Assembly: GCF_900602065.1 (NCBI RefSeq)
Contig: NZ_UWFN01000265.1
Coordinates: 310,001 to 374,000 of the forward strand
Direction: 5' to 3'
DNA: 64,000 bases
Source: Pseudomonas viridiflava
GTDB lineage: Bacteria > Pseudomonadota > Gammaproteobacteria > Pseudomonadales > Pseudomonadaceae
Below the pieces are notes generated by a model. The model was not told the origin of the DNA. It worked only from the letters and a program-made list of their open reading frames with translations, and ran no database searches. Positions 49,582-60,220 of this stretch are shown here, in pieces (within the stretch, counting starts at the first letter, position 1; the number at the start of each line of letters is the position of its first letter). Made by a program: the position numbers and the translations under genes.

Positions 49582-50717
49582 AATTTTTCCGCTGCCTGAC
49601 GCAACGTCTCCTCACGCTTGGCGAAGCACAGCCGGATCAGCCGCTGGCCTTCAGGTGGTTTCTGATAGAACACAGAGACAGGAATACTCGCCACGCCATG
49701 CTCACGAGTCATCCACAGCGACATCTCCACGTCGTTGAGGTCCGGTCGGATTTGCGCGTAGTTCACAAGCTGAAAGTAGGTACCGCCAACACGATCAAAC
49801 GTGAAGCGCGAGCCCTGTAATTGATCGCAGAAGAAATCACGTTTGGCCTGATAGAACGCAGGCAACTCTTCAACGTGCTCAGGGTGCTCGGCCATAAAAT
49901 CAGCCAGTGCCCATTGCAGTGGCGTGACGCCGCAGAAACTGACGTACTGGTGAACCTTTCGCAACTCGGCGCTCAATGCTGGCGGCGCAACCACGTAACC
50001 GGTTTTCCAGCCGGTGACGTGATAGGTCTTACCGAACGAGCTGACCACAAAGGCGCGCTGATACAACTCTTCGTGGCTCAGGATGCTGACGTGCTGAACA
50101 CCATCGAATACCAGATGCTCATAGACCTCGTCGCTGACGAGGTAGATATCACGCTCGGCGATCAGCGCAGCCAGTTGGTCCAGTTCGGCACGACTGATCA
50201 ACGCGCCACTCGGGTTATGAGGGCTGTTGATGATGATCATCCGGGTCCGGGGGCTCAGCGCATCACGCAGTTTCTGCCAGTCGATGGAGAAGTCGTTTGC
50301 ATCCAGTTGCACATGAACACAACGGCCGCCGGCCAGCTCAACCGAGGGCTCGTAGCTGTCGTAGCAAGGATCAAAAACGATCACTTCGTCACCCGGACGA
50401 ATCACGGCCTGGACTGCACAGAAAATCGCCTGGGTAGCGCCCGGAGTAATAGTGATTTCAGTTTCAGCGTTGACCTGGCGGCCATAGCTGCGCGCAATCT
50501 TGGTCGCGACCTGTTGGCGAAGCGCAGGCAAACCGGTCATGGGTGCGTATTGGTTGTGCCCTTCAGCAACGTGGCGGCTCAATGCATCGCGCAGCGCCTG
50601 GGGACCATCGAAATCGGGGAAACCCTGGGACAGGTTGATCGCGCCCGTCTCGGCTGCGAGCTGAGACATGACGGTAAAAATAGTAGTGCCAACATTGGGC
50701 AACTTGCTGTCAATCAT
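49569..50717 (-). CDS. Methionine/glutamine aminotransferase (class I, YbdL/KAT-like)
   Basis: A 382-residue PLP-dependent fold-type I aminotransferase of the YbdL / kynurenine aminotransferase / glutamine transaminase K group. The PLP lysine is in SSFGKTYHVTGWKTGY (K230); the arginine that binds the substrate carboxylate is in the LIRLCFAK region. The start at 50717 (MIDSKLPNVG) is preferred; the frame upstream contains no family residues. It precedes the omega-amidase with a 13-base overlap, the arrangement expected if the keto acid of methionine is aminated with glutamine. Confidence 0.88.
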   Translation of the reverse strand: MIDSKLPNVGTTIFTVMSQLAAETGAINLSQGFPDFDGPQALRDALSRHVAEGHNQYAPMTGLPALRQQVATKIARSYGRQVNAETEITITPGATQAIFCAVQAVIRPGDEVIVFDPCYDSYEPSVELAGGRCVHVQLDANDFSIDWQKLRDALSPRTRMIIINSPHNPSGALISRAELDQLAALIAERDIYLVSDEVYEHLVFDGVQHVSILSHEELYQRAFVVSSFGKTYHVTGWKTGYVVAPPALSAELRKVHQYVSFCGVTPLQWALADFMAEHPEHVEELPAFYQAKRDFFCDQLQGSRFTFDRVGGTYFQLVNYAQIRPDLNDVEMSLWMTREHGVASIPVSVFYQKPPEGQRLIRLCFAKREETLRQAAEKLCAI

Positions 50718-50791
50718 CGGGCCTGTTTCCTGCTCTACGCCCGGCTCCACAGCGGCACGGGGTCAGGCAGGATAGCCCATAGCGCGCGCAT

Positions 50792-50817
50792 AAAAAAAGG
50801 CGCTATTAGCGCCTTTT
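50792..50817 (-). terminator. Intrinsic terminator downstream of der
   Basis: AAGGCGCTA and TAGCGCCTT form a stem which on the minus strand is followed by a run of T residues (CTTTTTTTATG). It lies past the REPIN that follows der. Confidence 0.85.
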
Positions 50818-50864
50818 CCTGAGAAAGCTTTTTACCGATGGAGGATAGCCACTGATGAAGATCC

Positions 50865-50955
50865 TGTTGGAGCGAGGCTTGCCCGCGAAGAACGATGACG
50901 CCGCCGAATCTGACACACCGCAGCGTCTGGTTCGCGGGCAAGCCCGGCTCCAACA
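50865..50955. repeat. REPIN, arm family C
   Basis: Arms TGTTGGAGCGAGGCTTGCC and GGCAAGCCCGGCTCCAACA, nearly the same as at 24771. One arm carries a substitution (CGGGC for CGAGG), so the copies have diverged slightly. It lies right after der, before its terminator. Confidence 0.9.
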
Positions 50956-50963
50956 GAGTTAGA

Positions 50964-52436
50964 TCAGCGCTTGTCTCTACGCTTCTTGTCGGCTTTCTTG
51001 TGGTGCGACATCATCCGACGCTTCTTGTTGACCTGACGGTCTGTGAGCGTGTTCTTGTTACCCTCGTAAGGGTTCTCGCCGCCTTTGAACTCGATACGGA
51101 TCGGTGTGCCGACCAGTTTGAGTACACGACGGTAAGTGTTTTCCAGGTAACGGACGTAGGACTTGGGTACTTTCTCGACCTGGTTACCGTGGATCACGAT
51201 CAGCGGCGGGTTAGCACCACCCAAGTGAGCGTAACGAAGCTTGATGCGACGACTGCCGACCATCGGTGGAGCGTGCTCGCTGACCGCATCTTCAAGAATC
51301 TGCGTCAGGCGGCTGGTTGGCCAACGGGTTACCGCGGACTTGAAGGAGTTCTGCACCGACTGATACAGGTTGCCCACACCTGTGCCGTGCAGCGCCGAGA
51401 TGAAGTGGATATCGGCGAAGTCAACGAAGAACAACCGGCGTTCAAGCTCGGTCTTCACGTAATCACGTTCGCTTGGGACCATGCCGTCCCATTTGTTCAG
51501 GGCGATAACCAATGCGCGACCGGCTTCGAGGGCGAAGCCCAACAGGTTCAAGTCGTGGTCAACCACACCTTCGCGAGCGTCCATCACAAAGATCACCACG
51601 TTGGCGTCCTTGATGGCTTGCAGGGTTTTCACCACGGAGAATTTTTCAACTTCCTCGTGGATCTTGCCGCGCTTACGCACACCGGCGGTGTCGATCAGGG
51701 TGTACTTCTCGTCGTTGCGCTCAAACGGGATGTAGATGCTGTCACGCGTCGTGCCCGGCTCGTCATAGACGATAACCCGGTCTTCACCCAACATACGGTT
51801 GACCAGGGTCGACTTGCCGACGTTAGGACGACCGATGATGGCGATCTTGATGCCGTCTTTTTCACTCGGACCCGGAATGCGCTTGGCTTCCTGACCTTCA
51901 GCAACAACCTCGGCTTCACCTTCCTCGTCCTCTTCCCCTTCATCTTTCGGGAATTGGCTGAGGGCGATTTCCAGCATCTGGCTGATGCCGCGACCGTGAG
52001 CACCGGCTACCGGAATAGCATCGCCCATACCCAATGGTGCGAACTCGGCGCGGGCCATTTCAGGGTCGATGTTGTCGACCTTGTTGGCTACCACATAAGA
52101 GCGCTTGCCACGTTTGCGCAAGTGCTCGCCGATCATCTGGTCAGCTGCAGTGAAACCGGCTTTGGCATCAACAAGGAACAGCACGACATCGGCTTCTTCG
52201 ATAGCCAGCAGTGACTGCTCGGCCATCTTTTCGTCCATGCCGTGTTCGTCACCGGAAATACCGCCGGTGTCGATCAGAATGTAGGAGCGCCCTTGCCACT
52301 TGGCCTCACCGTATTGGCGATCACGGGTCAGACCGGACAGATCGCCGACGATGGCGTCGCGAGTCCTGGTCAGGCGGTTGAACAAGGTGGACTTGCCGAC
52401 GTTCGGTCGACCCACCAGGGCGATTACGGGAACCAT
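50964..52436 (-). CDS. der: Ribosome-associated GTPase Der (EngA)
   Basis: Double-GTPase essential for 50S assembly. The 490-residue protein begins [13 protein letters not shown]1 motifs GRPNVGKST occur at 9-17 and again in the second G domain, followed by the DTAG and NK-D motifs of each. A basic KH-like C-terminal domain (from about 375) ends in a lysine- and arginine-rich tail ([11 protein letters not shown]). An acidic linker ([12 protein letters not shown]) separates the G domains. The start at 52436 lies only 37 bases after a hairpin that looks like a terminator. Confidence 0.96.
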   Translation of the reverse strand: MVPVIALVGRPNVGKSTLFNRLTRTRDAIVGDLSGLTRDRQYGEAKWQGRSYILIDTGGISGDEHGMDEKMAEQSLLAIEEADVVLFLVDAKAGFTAADQMIGEHLRKRGKRSYVVANKVDNIDPEMARAEFAPLGMGDAIPVAGAHGRGISQMLEIALSQFPKDEGEEDEEGEAEVVAEGQEAKRIPGPSEKDGIKIAIIGRPNVGKSTLVNRMLGEDRVIVYDEPGTTRDSIYIPFERNDEKYTLIDTAGVRKRGKIHEEVEKFSVVKTLQAIKDANVVIFVMDAREGVVDHDLNLLGFALEAGRALVIALNKWDGMVPSERDYVKTELERRLFFVDFADIHFISALHGTGVGNLYQSVQNSFKSAVTRWPTSRLTQILEDAVSEHAPPMVGSRRIKLRYAHLGGANPPLIVIHGNQVEKVPKSYVRYLENTYRRVLKLVGTPIRIEFKGGENPYEGNKNTLTDRQVNKKRRMMSHHKKADKKRRDKR

Positions 52437-52472
52437 GCGGCTCTCCACTTCGTTATTTCAGAAAATACAAAA

Positions 52473-52541
52473 GCCGCTGCAGGGCAGCGGCCGGAGTTCG
52501 GGGCAGCACTCAGAGTGCTGCAAACCCCGCCGAAGCGGGGT
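52473..52541 (-). other. Three tandem hairpins between bamB and der
   Basis: In the order read on the minus strand: ACCCCGC/GCGGGGT (52524-52541), GCAGCACT/AGTGCTGC (52503-52521) and GCCGCTGC/GCAGCGGC (52473-52491). The last is followed by TTTTGTATTTTC and looks like an intrinsic terminator, about 37 bases before the der ATG. All three stems are perfect. Confidence 0.7.
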
Positions 52542-52563
52542 CGTAATCAAGCATAGACATCCA

Positions 52564-53715
52564 TTACTTGATCGTCAGGGCTTCCAGCTTGCCGCTGTTG
52601 CCATAGACGTAAATCATGTCGCCAACCACCAGCGGACGAGCACGCAGGCCGTCACTGTCGATGCGCTCGCGGCCCACGAAACGACCATCAACCTGGCTCA
52701 ACAGGTGCAGATAGCCTTCCATGTCGCCAACAGCTACATAGCTGGAAAACACTTCCGGGGAACCCAGCTGACGACGGGCCAGCGCTTCGTTACTCCACAA
52801 GGCAGAGGACGAACGCTCATCGATACCCTCGACGGTGCCGGAGGCCAGGCTGGCATAAACACTGCCAAAGCCCTGGGCTACGCCAGAGTAACTCGATGCA
52901 TCGCGCTGCCAGATCACACGGCCGCTTTCCAGCTCAAGACCGGCAACCCGGCCCTGATAGGTAGCGACGTACAAAGTACCACCGGACAGCAGCAAACCGC
53001 CGTCGATATCAACGACACGATCCAGCTCGGAGCGACCTTGCGGAACAGCAACACGTTGCTCCCAGACCGGCACGCCGTTGGAGGTGTCCAGTGCAACCAC
53101 TTTACCGGTCGACAGGCCAGCCACCGCCAGGCGGTTGGTCACGATCGGCGCGCCAGTACCGCGCAGGGTCAGTACAGCCGGGGTGCTTTCGTAGATCCAG
53201 CGCTGATTACCGGTCGCTGCATCCAGGCCGACAATACGGTCATCCTGAGTCTGCACCACGACCACATCACCGTTGGTGGCAGGCGGAGCCAGCACTTCGC
53301 TGGTCACGCGAGAGCGCCATTTTTCTTCACCGGTGCTGGAGTCCAGAGCGACGACTTCGCCTTTCAGGGTTCCCACCATGAGCATGCCGTAACCCACGCC
53401 AACGGCACCGGATACACGCAACTCAAGATCTTTTTCCCAAATGACCTTACCGTTCATTCGGTCCATCGCGACAATGAAGCCTTCAACGTCGCTGGCGAAG
53501 ATACGGTCGCCATCAATGGCCGGAACCAACATGTTGTAGGTTTCGCCCTGGCCCTCACCGATAGAGCGGCTCCACTGCTTTTGCAGCACAACTTCTTCTT
53601 TGAAGTCGGTCAGCTCGGCCGGTGGCAATTCCTTTTTGCTGTTGCTGCTGCAACCCGCGGCCAAAATGGCCAGAGCCAGCAATGCTGCATGTTTCCAACG
53701 GATCACGTCACGCAT
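52564..53715 (-). CDS. bamB: Outer-membrane assembly lipoprotein BamB
   Basis: Lipoprotein of the BAM complex that inserts beta-barrel proteins. The 383-residue protein has a lipobox LAAGC (C22) after the signal helix and then an eight-bladed PQQ-type beta-propeller; blade motifs such as VIWEKDL, EEKWRSR and VIWQRDA recur at regular intervals. The start overlaps the 3-prime end of yfgM by eight bases. It is the last gene of the hisS-containing group before der. Confidence 0.96.
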   Translation of the reverse strand: MRDVIRWKHAALLALAILAAGCSSNSKKELPPAELTDFKEEVVLQKQWSRSIGEGQGETYNMLVPAIDGDRIFASDVEGFIVAMDRMNGKVIWEKDLELRVSGAVGVGYGMLMVGTLKGEVVALDSSTGEEKWRSRVTSEVLAPPATNGDVVVVQTQDDRIVGLDAATGNQRWIYESTPAVLTLRGTGAPIVTNRLAVAGLSTGKVVALDTSNGVPVWEQRVAVPQGRSELDRVVDIDGGLLLSGGTLYVATYQGRVAGLELESGRVIWQRDASSYSGVAQGFGSVYASLASGTVEGIDERSSSALWSNEALARRQLGSPEVFSSYVAVGDMEGYLHLLSQVDGRFVGRERIDSDGLRARPLVVGDMIYVYGNSGKLEALTIK

Positions 53716-54349
53716 CCCCTTTGGCCAAGTCGTCGAGCTTCATTTGTAAGCCACCTACGGCCGCTTCTTCAGACAGCGCGGATTTGGCTTTTTGGTATGC
53801 AGCATGGGCCTCGTCAGTGCGGCCCAGCTGTACGAGCAGGTCGCCCTTGAGCTCTTCGCGGCTGGCCAGGAACGCCTTGTCGGCATCGCCGTTGAGCAGC
53901 TTGAGCGCGTCGTCGGCCTTGTTCTGTGCAGCCAATACACGCGCCAGACGCTGACGGGCGATTTCGCCCAACGTGTCGCTGGCAGGCTTGTCGGTTACCA
54001 GTTTCAACTCGGCCGCTGCATCATCGAGCTTGCCGTTATCGACGGCCACCTTGGCCACGAACAGGCTGCCGTATTGAGCATAGGCAGACCCACCGAACTC
54101 GGTTTTGAGCTTGTGGGCGATTTCAGCAACACGGGCCGTGTCTGCCTGGCCACTCGGCGTAAGGGCGGTTTCCAGCAACTGCTGGTAAAGCGCCGAAGCA
54201 CCTTGCGACTGATTGCTTTCGTATCTGGTCCAGGCCTGCCAGCCAAGCACCACTACCAGCGCCAGCAAACCACCTGTTACCAGAGGTTTACCATTACGCT
54301 GCCACCAGTCCTTCATTGCCGCCAGTTCATCATCTTCAGTACCTGACAC
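53708..54349 (-). CDS. yfgM: YfgM-type membrane protein (SecYEG ancillary)
   Basis: A 213-residue protein with a single N-terminal transmembrane helix (about 24-42) and a periplasmic TPR-like domain (from about 55). The E. coli homologue associates with PpiD at the SecYEG translocon and helps hand proteins to periplasmic chaperones. Its position between hisS and bamB is conserved. The 3-prime end overlaps bamB by eight bases. Confidence 0.92.
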   Translation of the reverse strand: MSGTEDDELAAMKDWWQRNGKPLVTGGLLALVVVLGWQAWTRYESNQSQGASALYQQLLETALTPSGQADTARVAEIAHKLKTEFGGSAYAQYGSLFVAKVAVDNGKLDDAAAELKLVTDKPASDTLGEIARQRLARVLAAQNKADDALKLLNGDADKAFLASREELKGDLLVQLGRTDEAHAAYQKAKSALSEEAAVGGLQMKLDDLAKGDA

Positions 54350-54388
54350 CCCAATACTCCTATTCGCTAAATCGGCTGTAAATCAGCT

Positions 54389-55678
54389 TCAACCCTGCAC
54401 AACGCAGGAGGCCAGGTGCTCGGACAGAGCATCCCATGCAATATTTTGTTGTTCACCCTGACCACGCAGGGGTTTGACGCCGATGATCTGCTGCGCCAGT
54501 TCCTCTTCCCCAAGGATCAACGCGAACAGCGCACCACTCTTGTCGGCTTTCTTGAACTGACTTTTGAAACTGCCAGCTCCCGCGTTTACCTGCAAGCGCA
54601 GGTTCGGCAGTTCATCACGCACACGCTCGGTCAGCGCAAGTGCTGCCAGCTCCGCCGCTTCGCCGAAGGCGCACAGGTACACGTCAACCTGACGGGATAT
54701 CTCCTCAGGGACCTGCTCAAGTGTTTCAAGCAGCAGCACCAGACGCTCGATACCCATGGCGAAACCGACGCCACTGGTAGGCTTGCCACCCATTTGCTCG
54801 ACCAGACCGTCATAACGGCCGCCCGCGCATACAGTGCCTTGGGCTCCCAGTTGATCTGTTACCCACTCGAAAACGGTTTTGCTGTAGTAATCGAGACCAC
54901 GAACCAGCTTCGGATTGATCACATACGGAATACCCGCAGCATCCAGACGCGCCTTGAGGCCTTCGAAGTGGATGCGAGACTCGTCGTCCAGGTAATCCGC
55001 CAGTTTCGGCGCATCGACCAGCAGGGCCTGGGTTTCAGGGTTCTTGGTGTCGAGTACGCGCAAAGGGTTGGTCTTCAGGCGACGCTGGCTGTCTTCATCC
55101 AGCTCGCTGAGGCGTGCGGACAGAAACTCGACCAGTGCATCGCGGTAACGCGCTCGCGCCTCGCTGGTGCCCAGGCTGTTGAGTTCGAGCTTGACTGCGT
55201 TGCGGATACCCAACAGGCCCCACAGACGCCAGGTCAGGACGATCAGTTCTGCGTCGATGTCCGGACCATCAAGGTTGAACACCTCGACACCGATCTGGTG
55301 AAACTGACGATAACGGCCTTTCTGTGGACGCTCGTGCCGGAACATCGGACCGATGTACCACAGTTTCTGCACCTGACCGCCACCGGTAATACCGTGTTCA
55401 AGCACAGCACGCACGCAAGCTGCGGTGCCTTCAGGGCGCAGGGTCAGAGAGTCACCGTTGCGATCGGCAAAGGTGTACATCTCTTTTTCGACGATATCGG
55501 TCACTTCACCGATGGAACGCTTGAACAGATCGGTGAATTCCACGATAGGCATGCGAATCTGACGGTAACCGTAGTTATCCAGCAGACGCGAGACCGTGCC
55601 TTCGAAGTGACGCCACAGCGGGGTCTGATCGGGCAAAATGTCGTTCATGCCACGAATGGCTTGCAGAGACTTACTCAC
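54389..55678 (-). CDS. hisS: Histidyl-tRNA synthetase
   Basis: Class II synthetase of 429 residues charging tRNA-His. The catalytic core shows motif 1 ([15 protein letters not shown] region), motif 2 around [16 protein letters not shown], the histidine-A signatures ([11 protein letters not shown]) and motif 3 ([10 protein letters not shown]). The C-terminal anticodon-binding domain is complete. It lies 22 bases after ispG and 39 bases before yfgM. Confidence 0.98.
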   Translation of the reverse strand: MSKSLQAIRGMNDILPDQTPLWRHFEGTVSRLLDNYGYRQIRMPIVEFTDLFKRSIGEVTDIVEKEMYTFADRNGDSLTLRPEGTAACVRAVLEHGITGGGQVQKLWYIGPMFRHERPQKGRYRQFHQIGVEVFNLDGPDIDAELIVLTWRLWGLLGIRNAVKLELNSLGTSEARARYRDALVEFLSARLSELDEDSQRRLKTNPLRVLDTKNPETQALLVDAPKLADYLDDESRIHFEGLKARLDAAGIPYVINPKLVRGLDYYSKTVFEWVTDQLGAQGTVCAGGRYDGLVEQMGGKPTSGVGFAMGIERLVLLLETLEQVPEEISRQVDVYLCAFGEAAELAALALTERVRDELPNLRLQVNAGAGSFKSQFKKADKSGALFALILGEEELAQQIIGVKPLRGQGEQQNIAWDALSEHLASCVVQG

Positions 55679-55700
55679 AAAAAATCCTTAGCAATTCTGT

Positions 55701-56810
55701 TTAGCCGCGCGCGATAAGGGCTGCGTCAGCTTCGACCTTTTCGGCCGCTTTCTGGCGAATCAAGCGTTCCAGCTCATCCACCAGATTGTCATTGGTCAGC
55801 TTCTGTGCCGGTTTGCCGTCGATATAGATCAGGTTCGGCGTGCCACCCGTCAGACCTACATGCGCCTCTTTGGCTTCACCCGGGCCGTTGACCACACAAC
55901 CGATGACCGCAACATCCAGCGGCACCAGCAAATCCTCAAGCCGCCCTTCCAGTTCATTCATGGTCTTGACCACATCGAAGTTCTGCCGCGAGCAACTCGG
56001 GCAGGCGATGAAGTTGATCCCACGAGAACGAAGGCGCAGCGATTTAAGGATGTCGTAGCCGACTTTCACCTCTTCAACCGGATCAGCGGCCAGCGAGATG
56101 CGGATAGTATCGCCAATTCCCTCGGCGAGCAGCATACCTAGGCCAACGGCTGATTTCACCGTGCCTGAGCGTAAACCACCCGCTTCGGTGATACCCAGGT
56201 GCAGCGGCTGGACAATTTCCTTGGCCAGCAAGCGATAGGCCTCTACGGCCATGAACACATCCGAGGCTTTCACGCTGACCTTGAAGTCTTTGAAGTTCAG
56301 GCGTTCGAGGTGCTCGACGTGGCGCAGCGCCGACTCTACAAGCGCTGCAGGCGTGGGCTCGCCGTACTTCTTCTGAAGGTCTTTTTCCAGCGAACCGGCG
56401 TTGACGCCAATGCGAATAGGAATGCCACGATCACGAGCGGCATCAACCACAGCCTTCACCCGGTCTTCGCGACCGATGTTGCCCGGATTGATACGCAGGC
56501 AATCGACACCCAGTTCGGCAACCCGCAAGGCAATCCGGTAATCAAAGTGAATGTCGGCAACCAGCGGGACCTTCACCAATTGTTTGATACGACCGAAAGC
56601 CTCAGCGGCGTCCATGTCCGGAACCGAAACCCGGACGATGTCCACGCCAGCAGCTTCCAGACGATTGATTTGCGCAACCGTCGCCGCGACATCATTGGTG
56701 TCGCTGTTAGTCATGCTCTGCACCGCGATAGGCGCATCGCCGCCTACCGGTACCGAACCTACCCAGATTTTCCGGGATTCGCGACGCTTGATCGGAGATT
56801 CACCGTGCAT
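55701..56810 (-). CDS. ispG: 4-hydroxy-3-methylbut-2-en-1-yl diphosphate synthase (flavodoxin)
   Basis: Iron-sulfur enzyme of the MEP isoprenoid pathway that opens the cyclic diphosphate MEcPP to HMBPP. The 369-residue protein has a TIM barrel and a C-terminal [4Fe-4S] domain with C270, C273 (ACPSCSR) and C305 (GCVVNGPGE, with E312 as the fourth ligand). It lies three bases after rodZ and 22 bases before hisS. It depends on the isc machinery encoded just upstream. Confidence 0.97.
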   Translation of the reverse strand: MHGESPIKRRESRKIWVGSVPVGGDAPIAVQSMTNSDTNDVAATVAQINRLEAAGVDIVRVSVPDMDAAEAFGRIKQLVKVPLVADIHFDYRIALRVAELGVDCLRINPGNIGREDRVKAVVDAARDRGIPIRIGVNAGSLEKDLQKKYGEPTPAALVESALRHVEHLERLNFKDFKVSVKASDVFMAVEAYRLLAKEIVQPLHLGITEAGGLRSGTVKSAVGLGMLLAEGIGDTIRISLAADPVEEVKVGYDILKSLRLRSRGINFIACPSCSRQNFDVVKTMNELEGRLEDLLVPLDVAVIGCVVNGPGEAKEAHVGLTGGTPNLIYIDGKPAQKLTNDNLVDELERLIRQKAAEKVEADAALIARG

Positions 56811-56813
56811 GAC

Positions 56814-57806
56814 TTATTGTCCCAGCTTCAGGCGAGCAGTCGCGCCAGTTGTGAACGGAGCTACATCGACCGGCATGCCGTTGTAGCTGACCTGAGCGCC
56901 AGCTGCCGCACCCAGGCGCACATTCAGAGGTGGCTTGCCATTCACGTCCAGAGTGTCGCCCTTGCGCTTCAAACCGCTGTACAAAACCTTGCCACCAGCG
57001 TCAGTGACCTGAGTCCAGCAATCAGCGATGAATGTGATGCTCAACTGGCCAGCACCAGCAACCGGAGCCTCAGCGGCGACAGCAGGAGCAGCAGGGGCTG
57101 GCGCAACTACCGGAGCTGATGGCGCTGGAGCGGTCGCAGGCGCGCTATGCGTCGGCGAAGCTGCAGGAGGCGTAGCCGACGACGGGGTAACAGGCGTCTG
57201 AACCGGGGCCTGAGCAGGTGCCTGTACTGGGGGCGTAGAAGGATTCAGGGCCAGCGGCGCCGAGTCGGACGTCTGCGCTTCAGCAACGGCCTGATCTTCA
57301 GGCTCGTCCAGCGGATGAATCTGGGTGGTGCCATCAGCGCTTTCGACTTCAACGTGCTCAAGGCTCAGACCTGAGTCCTTGCCACGCATGGACGTCTGAT
57401 CCTGCCACCAGAAAAAACCACCACCGACCAGTACCACCAGCAACAACAGGCTGACGATCCGCAGAATATTGTGGGAGAGACGCACCGGCTCCTCGATACG
57501 ACCCAATGCATGCACCGAACTGCCAGCGCTGTCCGTGCCGGTGTACTGATCGAATTGAGTGACCAGCGCGGCCTGATCCAGCTCCAGCACCTTGGCGTAT
57601 GCACGAACATAACCGCGGGCGAACGTATGACCCGGCAGTTTTTCAAAGTGGCCAGCCTCGAGGTTACTCAACGAGGTTACGGTGAGATTCAGCCTCAGGG
57701 CGACGTCTGGCAGCGACCAGTTTTTACTCTCACGAGCCTGACGCAAGGTATCGCCAGGATTGACGCGAGTGGCTGCTACGACTTCGGGATGCACCGCTTT
57801 CATCAT
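56814..57806 (-). CDS. rodZ: Cytoskeletal protein RodZ
   Basis: Membrane protein that links MreB to the elongation machinery and sets rod shape. The 330-residue protein has an N-terminal HTH domain (about 18-85, LRQARESKNWSLPDVA), one transmembrane helix (about 112-130), a proline- and alanine-rich periplasmic linker (about 190-250) and a C-terminal DUF4115 domain (about 255-330). Two adjacent ATGs (57806 and 57803) are both possible. The start overlaps the pilF stop by four bases. Confidence 0.94.
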   Translation of the reverse strand: MMKAVHPEVVAATRVNPGDTLRQARESKNWSLPDVALRLNLTVTSLSNLEAGHFEKLPGHTFARGYVRAYAKVLELDQAALVTQFDQYTGTDSAGSSVHALGRIEEPVRLSHNILRIVSLLLLVVLVGGGFFWWQDQTSMRGKDSGLSLEHVEVESADGTTQIHPLDEPEDQAVAEAQTSDSAPLALNPSTPPVQAPAQAPVQTPVTPSSATPPAASPTHSAPATAPAPSAPVVAPAPAAPAVAAEAPVAGAGQLSITFIADCWTQVTDAGGKVLYSGLKRKGDTLDVNGKPPLNVRLGAAAGAQVSYNGMPVDVAPFTTGATARLKLGQ

Positions 57807-58561
57807 TGCTCCGACAGGTATTGCTGATATTCCGGCGTACCGGGATAGAGTCTTTTGAGTTGCAGGCCAAAACTGGCTGCCTTGTTGCGATCTTCGTAGA
57901 TTTTTGCCAACCGCGTACCGAGCAATAGACTACGTGCATTTTGCTCGCTCAGTTGGCTAAACCGGTCGTAATAATCACGCGAGGGCACATAATGCCTGTC
58001 TTCGTAAGACAACTCAGCCATTTCCAGCAATGCGCGGGGCAATTGACGATCCATGCGCAAGGCTTTGGTGAAATGAGCAGCGGCAGCTTCGCGGTCACCC
58101 AGCATAACGGCAGTCATGCCCAGATTTTCGAATACTCGCGAACGCTCAGGATAAAGGTTATCGGCGGCAGCTTGTTCAAAACGCTCATACGCTTCTTTGT
58201 AGCGCTTCTGCTCGTAAAGAAAACTGCCGTAATTGTTGAGGATACGTGCGTCGCCCCGGCGCGAGGACAGCGCTTTCTGGAAATGCTGGTCAGCCAGCTC
58301 GGGCTCCATCTCGACCTGAAAGACCAGAGCCAGTGCGGCATTGGCATCCGCATCTGAACTGTCCAGTTCCAGCGCCTTTTTCAATGGCACCTTGGCGCGC
58401 TCGGTCTGCCCCTGCTGCAGATAACCAATACCCAGCTGCACATAAGCCTGACGTGCAGCGTCGCGACCTTTGCTGGTGCTCATCGGATCGACATTACCCG
58501 TGGTCACGCAACCAGCCAGCGCGGTCAAAAAGCAGAGCAGCAGGGCGGCACGCACGGACAT
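57803..58561 (-). CDS. pilF: Type IV pilus secretin pilotin PilF
   Basis: Outer-membrane lipoprotein that assists assembly of the PilQ secretin. The 252-residue protein has a lipobox LAGC (C18) and six TPR repeats from about 35, among them LGIGYLQQGQTERAKVPLKK and NYGSFLYEQKRYKEAYERFE. It is followed by rodZ with a four-base overlap and preceded by rlmN 26 bases away, the conserved order in pseudomonads. Confidence 0.94.
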   Translation of the reverse strand: MSVRAALLLCFLTALAGCVTTGNVDPMSTSKGRDAARQAYVQLGIGYLQQGQTERAKVPLKKALELDSSDADANAALALVFQVEMEPELADQHFQKALSSRRGDARILNNYGSFLYEQKRYKEAYERFEQAAADNLYPERSRVFENLGMTAVMLGDREAAAAHFTKALRMDRQLPRALLEMAELSYEDRHYVPSRDYYDRFSQLSEQNARSLLLGTRLAKIYEDRNKAASFGLQLKRLYPGTPEYQQYLSEQ

Positions 58562-58587
58562 TGAGATTCTCTCGGCCAGGTTCGCGA

Positions 58588-59736
58588 TCAGGTTCGAGTC
58601 GCAGCGCTTTGAGCCACACTCGCCTCGCTACTCAATTCACGTACAGCGATATAACGCTCACTGCGGCGTGTACGGTCCATGACCTGCCCGACCAACTGAC
58701 CACAGGCGGCATCGATATCCTCACCGCGGGTGGTGCGTACGGTGACGTTGTATCCAGCCTGGTGCAGCTGATCCTGGAAGCGACGAATTGCATTGTTGCT
58801 CGGACGCTCGTAACCAGAGTGCGGAAACGGGTTGAACGGGATCAGATTGATCTTGCAAGGCGTGTCCTTGAGCAACTCGATCATCTCAACGGCGTGCTCG
58901 ACCTTGTCGTTGACATCCTTGAGCATGGTGTACTCAATGGTCAGAACGCGCTTCTCACCCAGCGTCGCCATGTAGCGACGGCAGGATTCGAGCAGCATCT
59001 TCAAGGGGTATTTCTTGTTGATCGGTACCAACTGGTTGCGCAGCGCGTCGTTGGGCGCGTGCAGCGACAAGGCCAGCGAAACGTCGATGTGCTCGGCAAG
59101 CACGTCGATCATCGGCACCACGCCGGAGGTAGACAAGGTCACCCGGCGCTTGGAAATGCCATACCCCAGGTCATCCATCATCAGATGCATGGCGGCAATG
59201 ACATTATCGAAATTCAGCAGCGGCTCACCCATGCCCATCATCACCACGTTGGTGATGGCACGGTCGACGGTAGCCGGGACGCTGCCAAAGGATTTGTTGG
59301 CAATCCACACCTGACCGATCACTTCGGCGGCGGTAAGGTTGCTGTTGAAGCCTTGCTTGCCGGTAGAGCAGAAGCTGCAATCCAGCGCACAGCCCGCCTG
59401 GGACGAAACACACAAGGTGCCGCGTTTGCCCTGGGGGATATAAACGGTTTCGACGCAGCTGCCGGACGCCACACGTACCACCCATTTACGGGTGCCATCG
59501 GTGGAGATGTCCTCGCTGACGACTTCAGGACCGCGAACCTCAGCACAGGCCTTGAGCTTTTCGCGCAGGGCCTTGCTGACATTCGTCATGGCGTCGAAAT
59601 CGTCGACGCCAAAGTGGTGAATCCACTTCATGACCTGACCGGCACGGAAGCGCTTCTCCCCGATTGAATCGAAGAATTTTTCCATTTCCGGCTGGGTAAG
59701 ACCCAACAGGTTTGTTTTGCCAGTCGTTGCAATCAT
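58588..59736 (-). CDS. rlmN: Dual-specificity RNA methyltransferase RlmN
   Basis: Radical-SAM enzyme that methylates C2 of A2503 in 23S rRNA and A37 in some tRNAs. The 382-residue protein carries the CXXXCXXC cluster motif CALDCSFC (C116, C120, C123), the MGMGEPLLN segment, and a C-terminal cysteine (in DIDAACGQL) that resolves the protein-RNA adduct. The ATG at 59736 (MIATTGKT) follows AAGGGTGAA; the longer frame adds five residues. Confidence 0.96.
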   Translation of the reverse strand: MIATTGKTNLLGLTQPEMEKFFDSIGEKRFRAGQVMKWIHHFGVDDFDAMTNVSKALREKLKACAEVRGPEVVSEDISTDGTRKWVVRVASGSCVETVYIPQGKRGTLCVSSQAGCALDCSFCSTGKQGFNSNLTAAEVIGQVWIANKSFGSVPATVDRAITNVVMMGMGEPLLNFDNVIAAMHLMMDDLGYGISKRRVTLSTSGVVPMIDVLAEHIDVSLALSLHAPNDALRNQLVPINKKYPLKMLLESCRRYMATLGEKRVLTIEYTMLKDVNDKVEHAVEMIELLKDTPCKINLIPFNPFPHSGYERPSNNAIRRFQDQLHQAGYNVTVRTTRGEDIDAACGQLVGQVMDRTRRSERYIAVRELSSEASVAQSAATRT

Positions 59737-59766
59737 GAATTCACCCTTCACTCGTTAGTCCAGGAC

Positions 59767-60192
59767 TTAGCGAGCGGTTACCTCTGTAGCTGCGAAGAAG
59801 TAAGAAATCTCGCGAGCAGCGGCCGCTTCGGAATCGGAGCCGTGAACAGCGTTGGCATCGATGGAATCAGCGAAGTCAGCACGGATGGTGCCAGCAGCAG
59901 CTTCTTTAGGGTTGGTAGCGCCCATCAGCTCACGGTTAAGAGCGATAGCGTTTTCGCCTTCCAGAACCTGAACAACAACAGGACCGGAGATCATGAAAGC
60001 AACCAGGTCGCCGAAGAAGCCACGAGCGCTGTGCTCAGCGTAGAAACCTTCAGCTTCAGCCTTGGACAGCTGCTTCAGTTTCGAAGCAACGACGCGCAGA
60101 CCGGCTTTTTCAAAACGAGTGGTGATCTCGCCGATTACGTTTTTAGCAACGGCGTCAGGCTTGATGATGGAGAAAGTACGTTGAACAGCCAT
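59767..60192 (-). CDS. ndk: Nucleoside diphosphate kinase
   Basis: Balances nucleoside triphosphate pools by phosphate transfer through a phosphohistidine. The 141-residue protein is full length, with the conserved [11 protein letters not shown] start, the phosphoacceptor H117 in NAVHGSDS and the ARGFFGDLV segment. It lies 95 bases after iscX, past a terminator-like hairpin, and 30 bases before rlmN. Confidence 0.98.
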   Translation of the reverse strand: MAVQRTFSIIKPDAVAKNVIGEITTRFEKAGLRVVASKLKQLSKAEAEGFYAEHSARGFFGDLVAFMISGPVVVQVLEGENAIALNRELMGATNPKEAAAGTIRADFADSIDANAVHGSDSEAAAAREISYFFAATEVTAR

Positions 60193-60220
60193 GGTGTAAC
60201 TCCAGAAACGATGATTAAAG

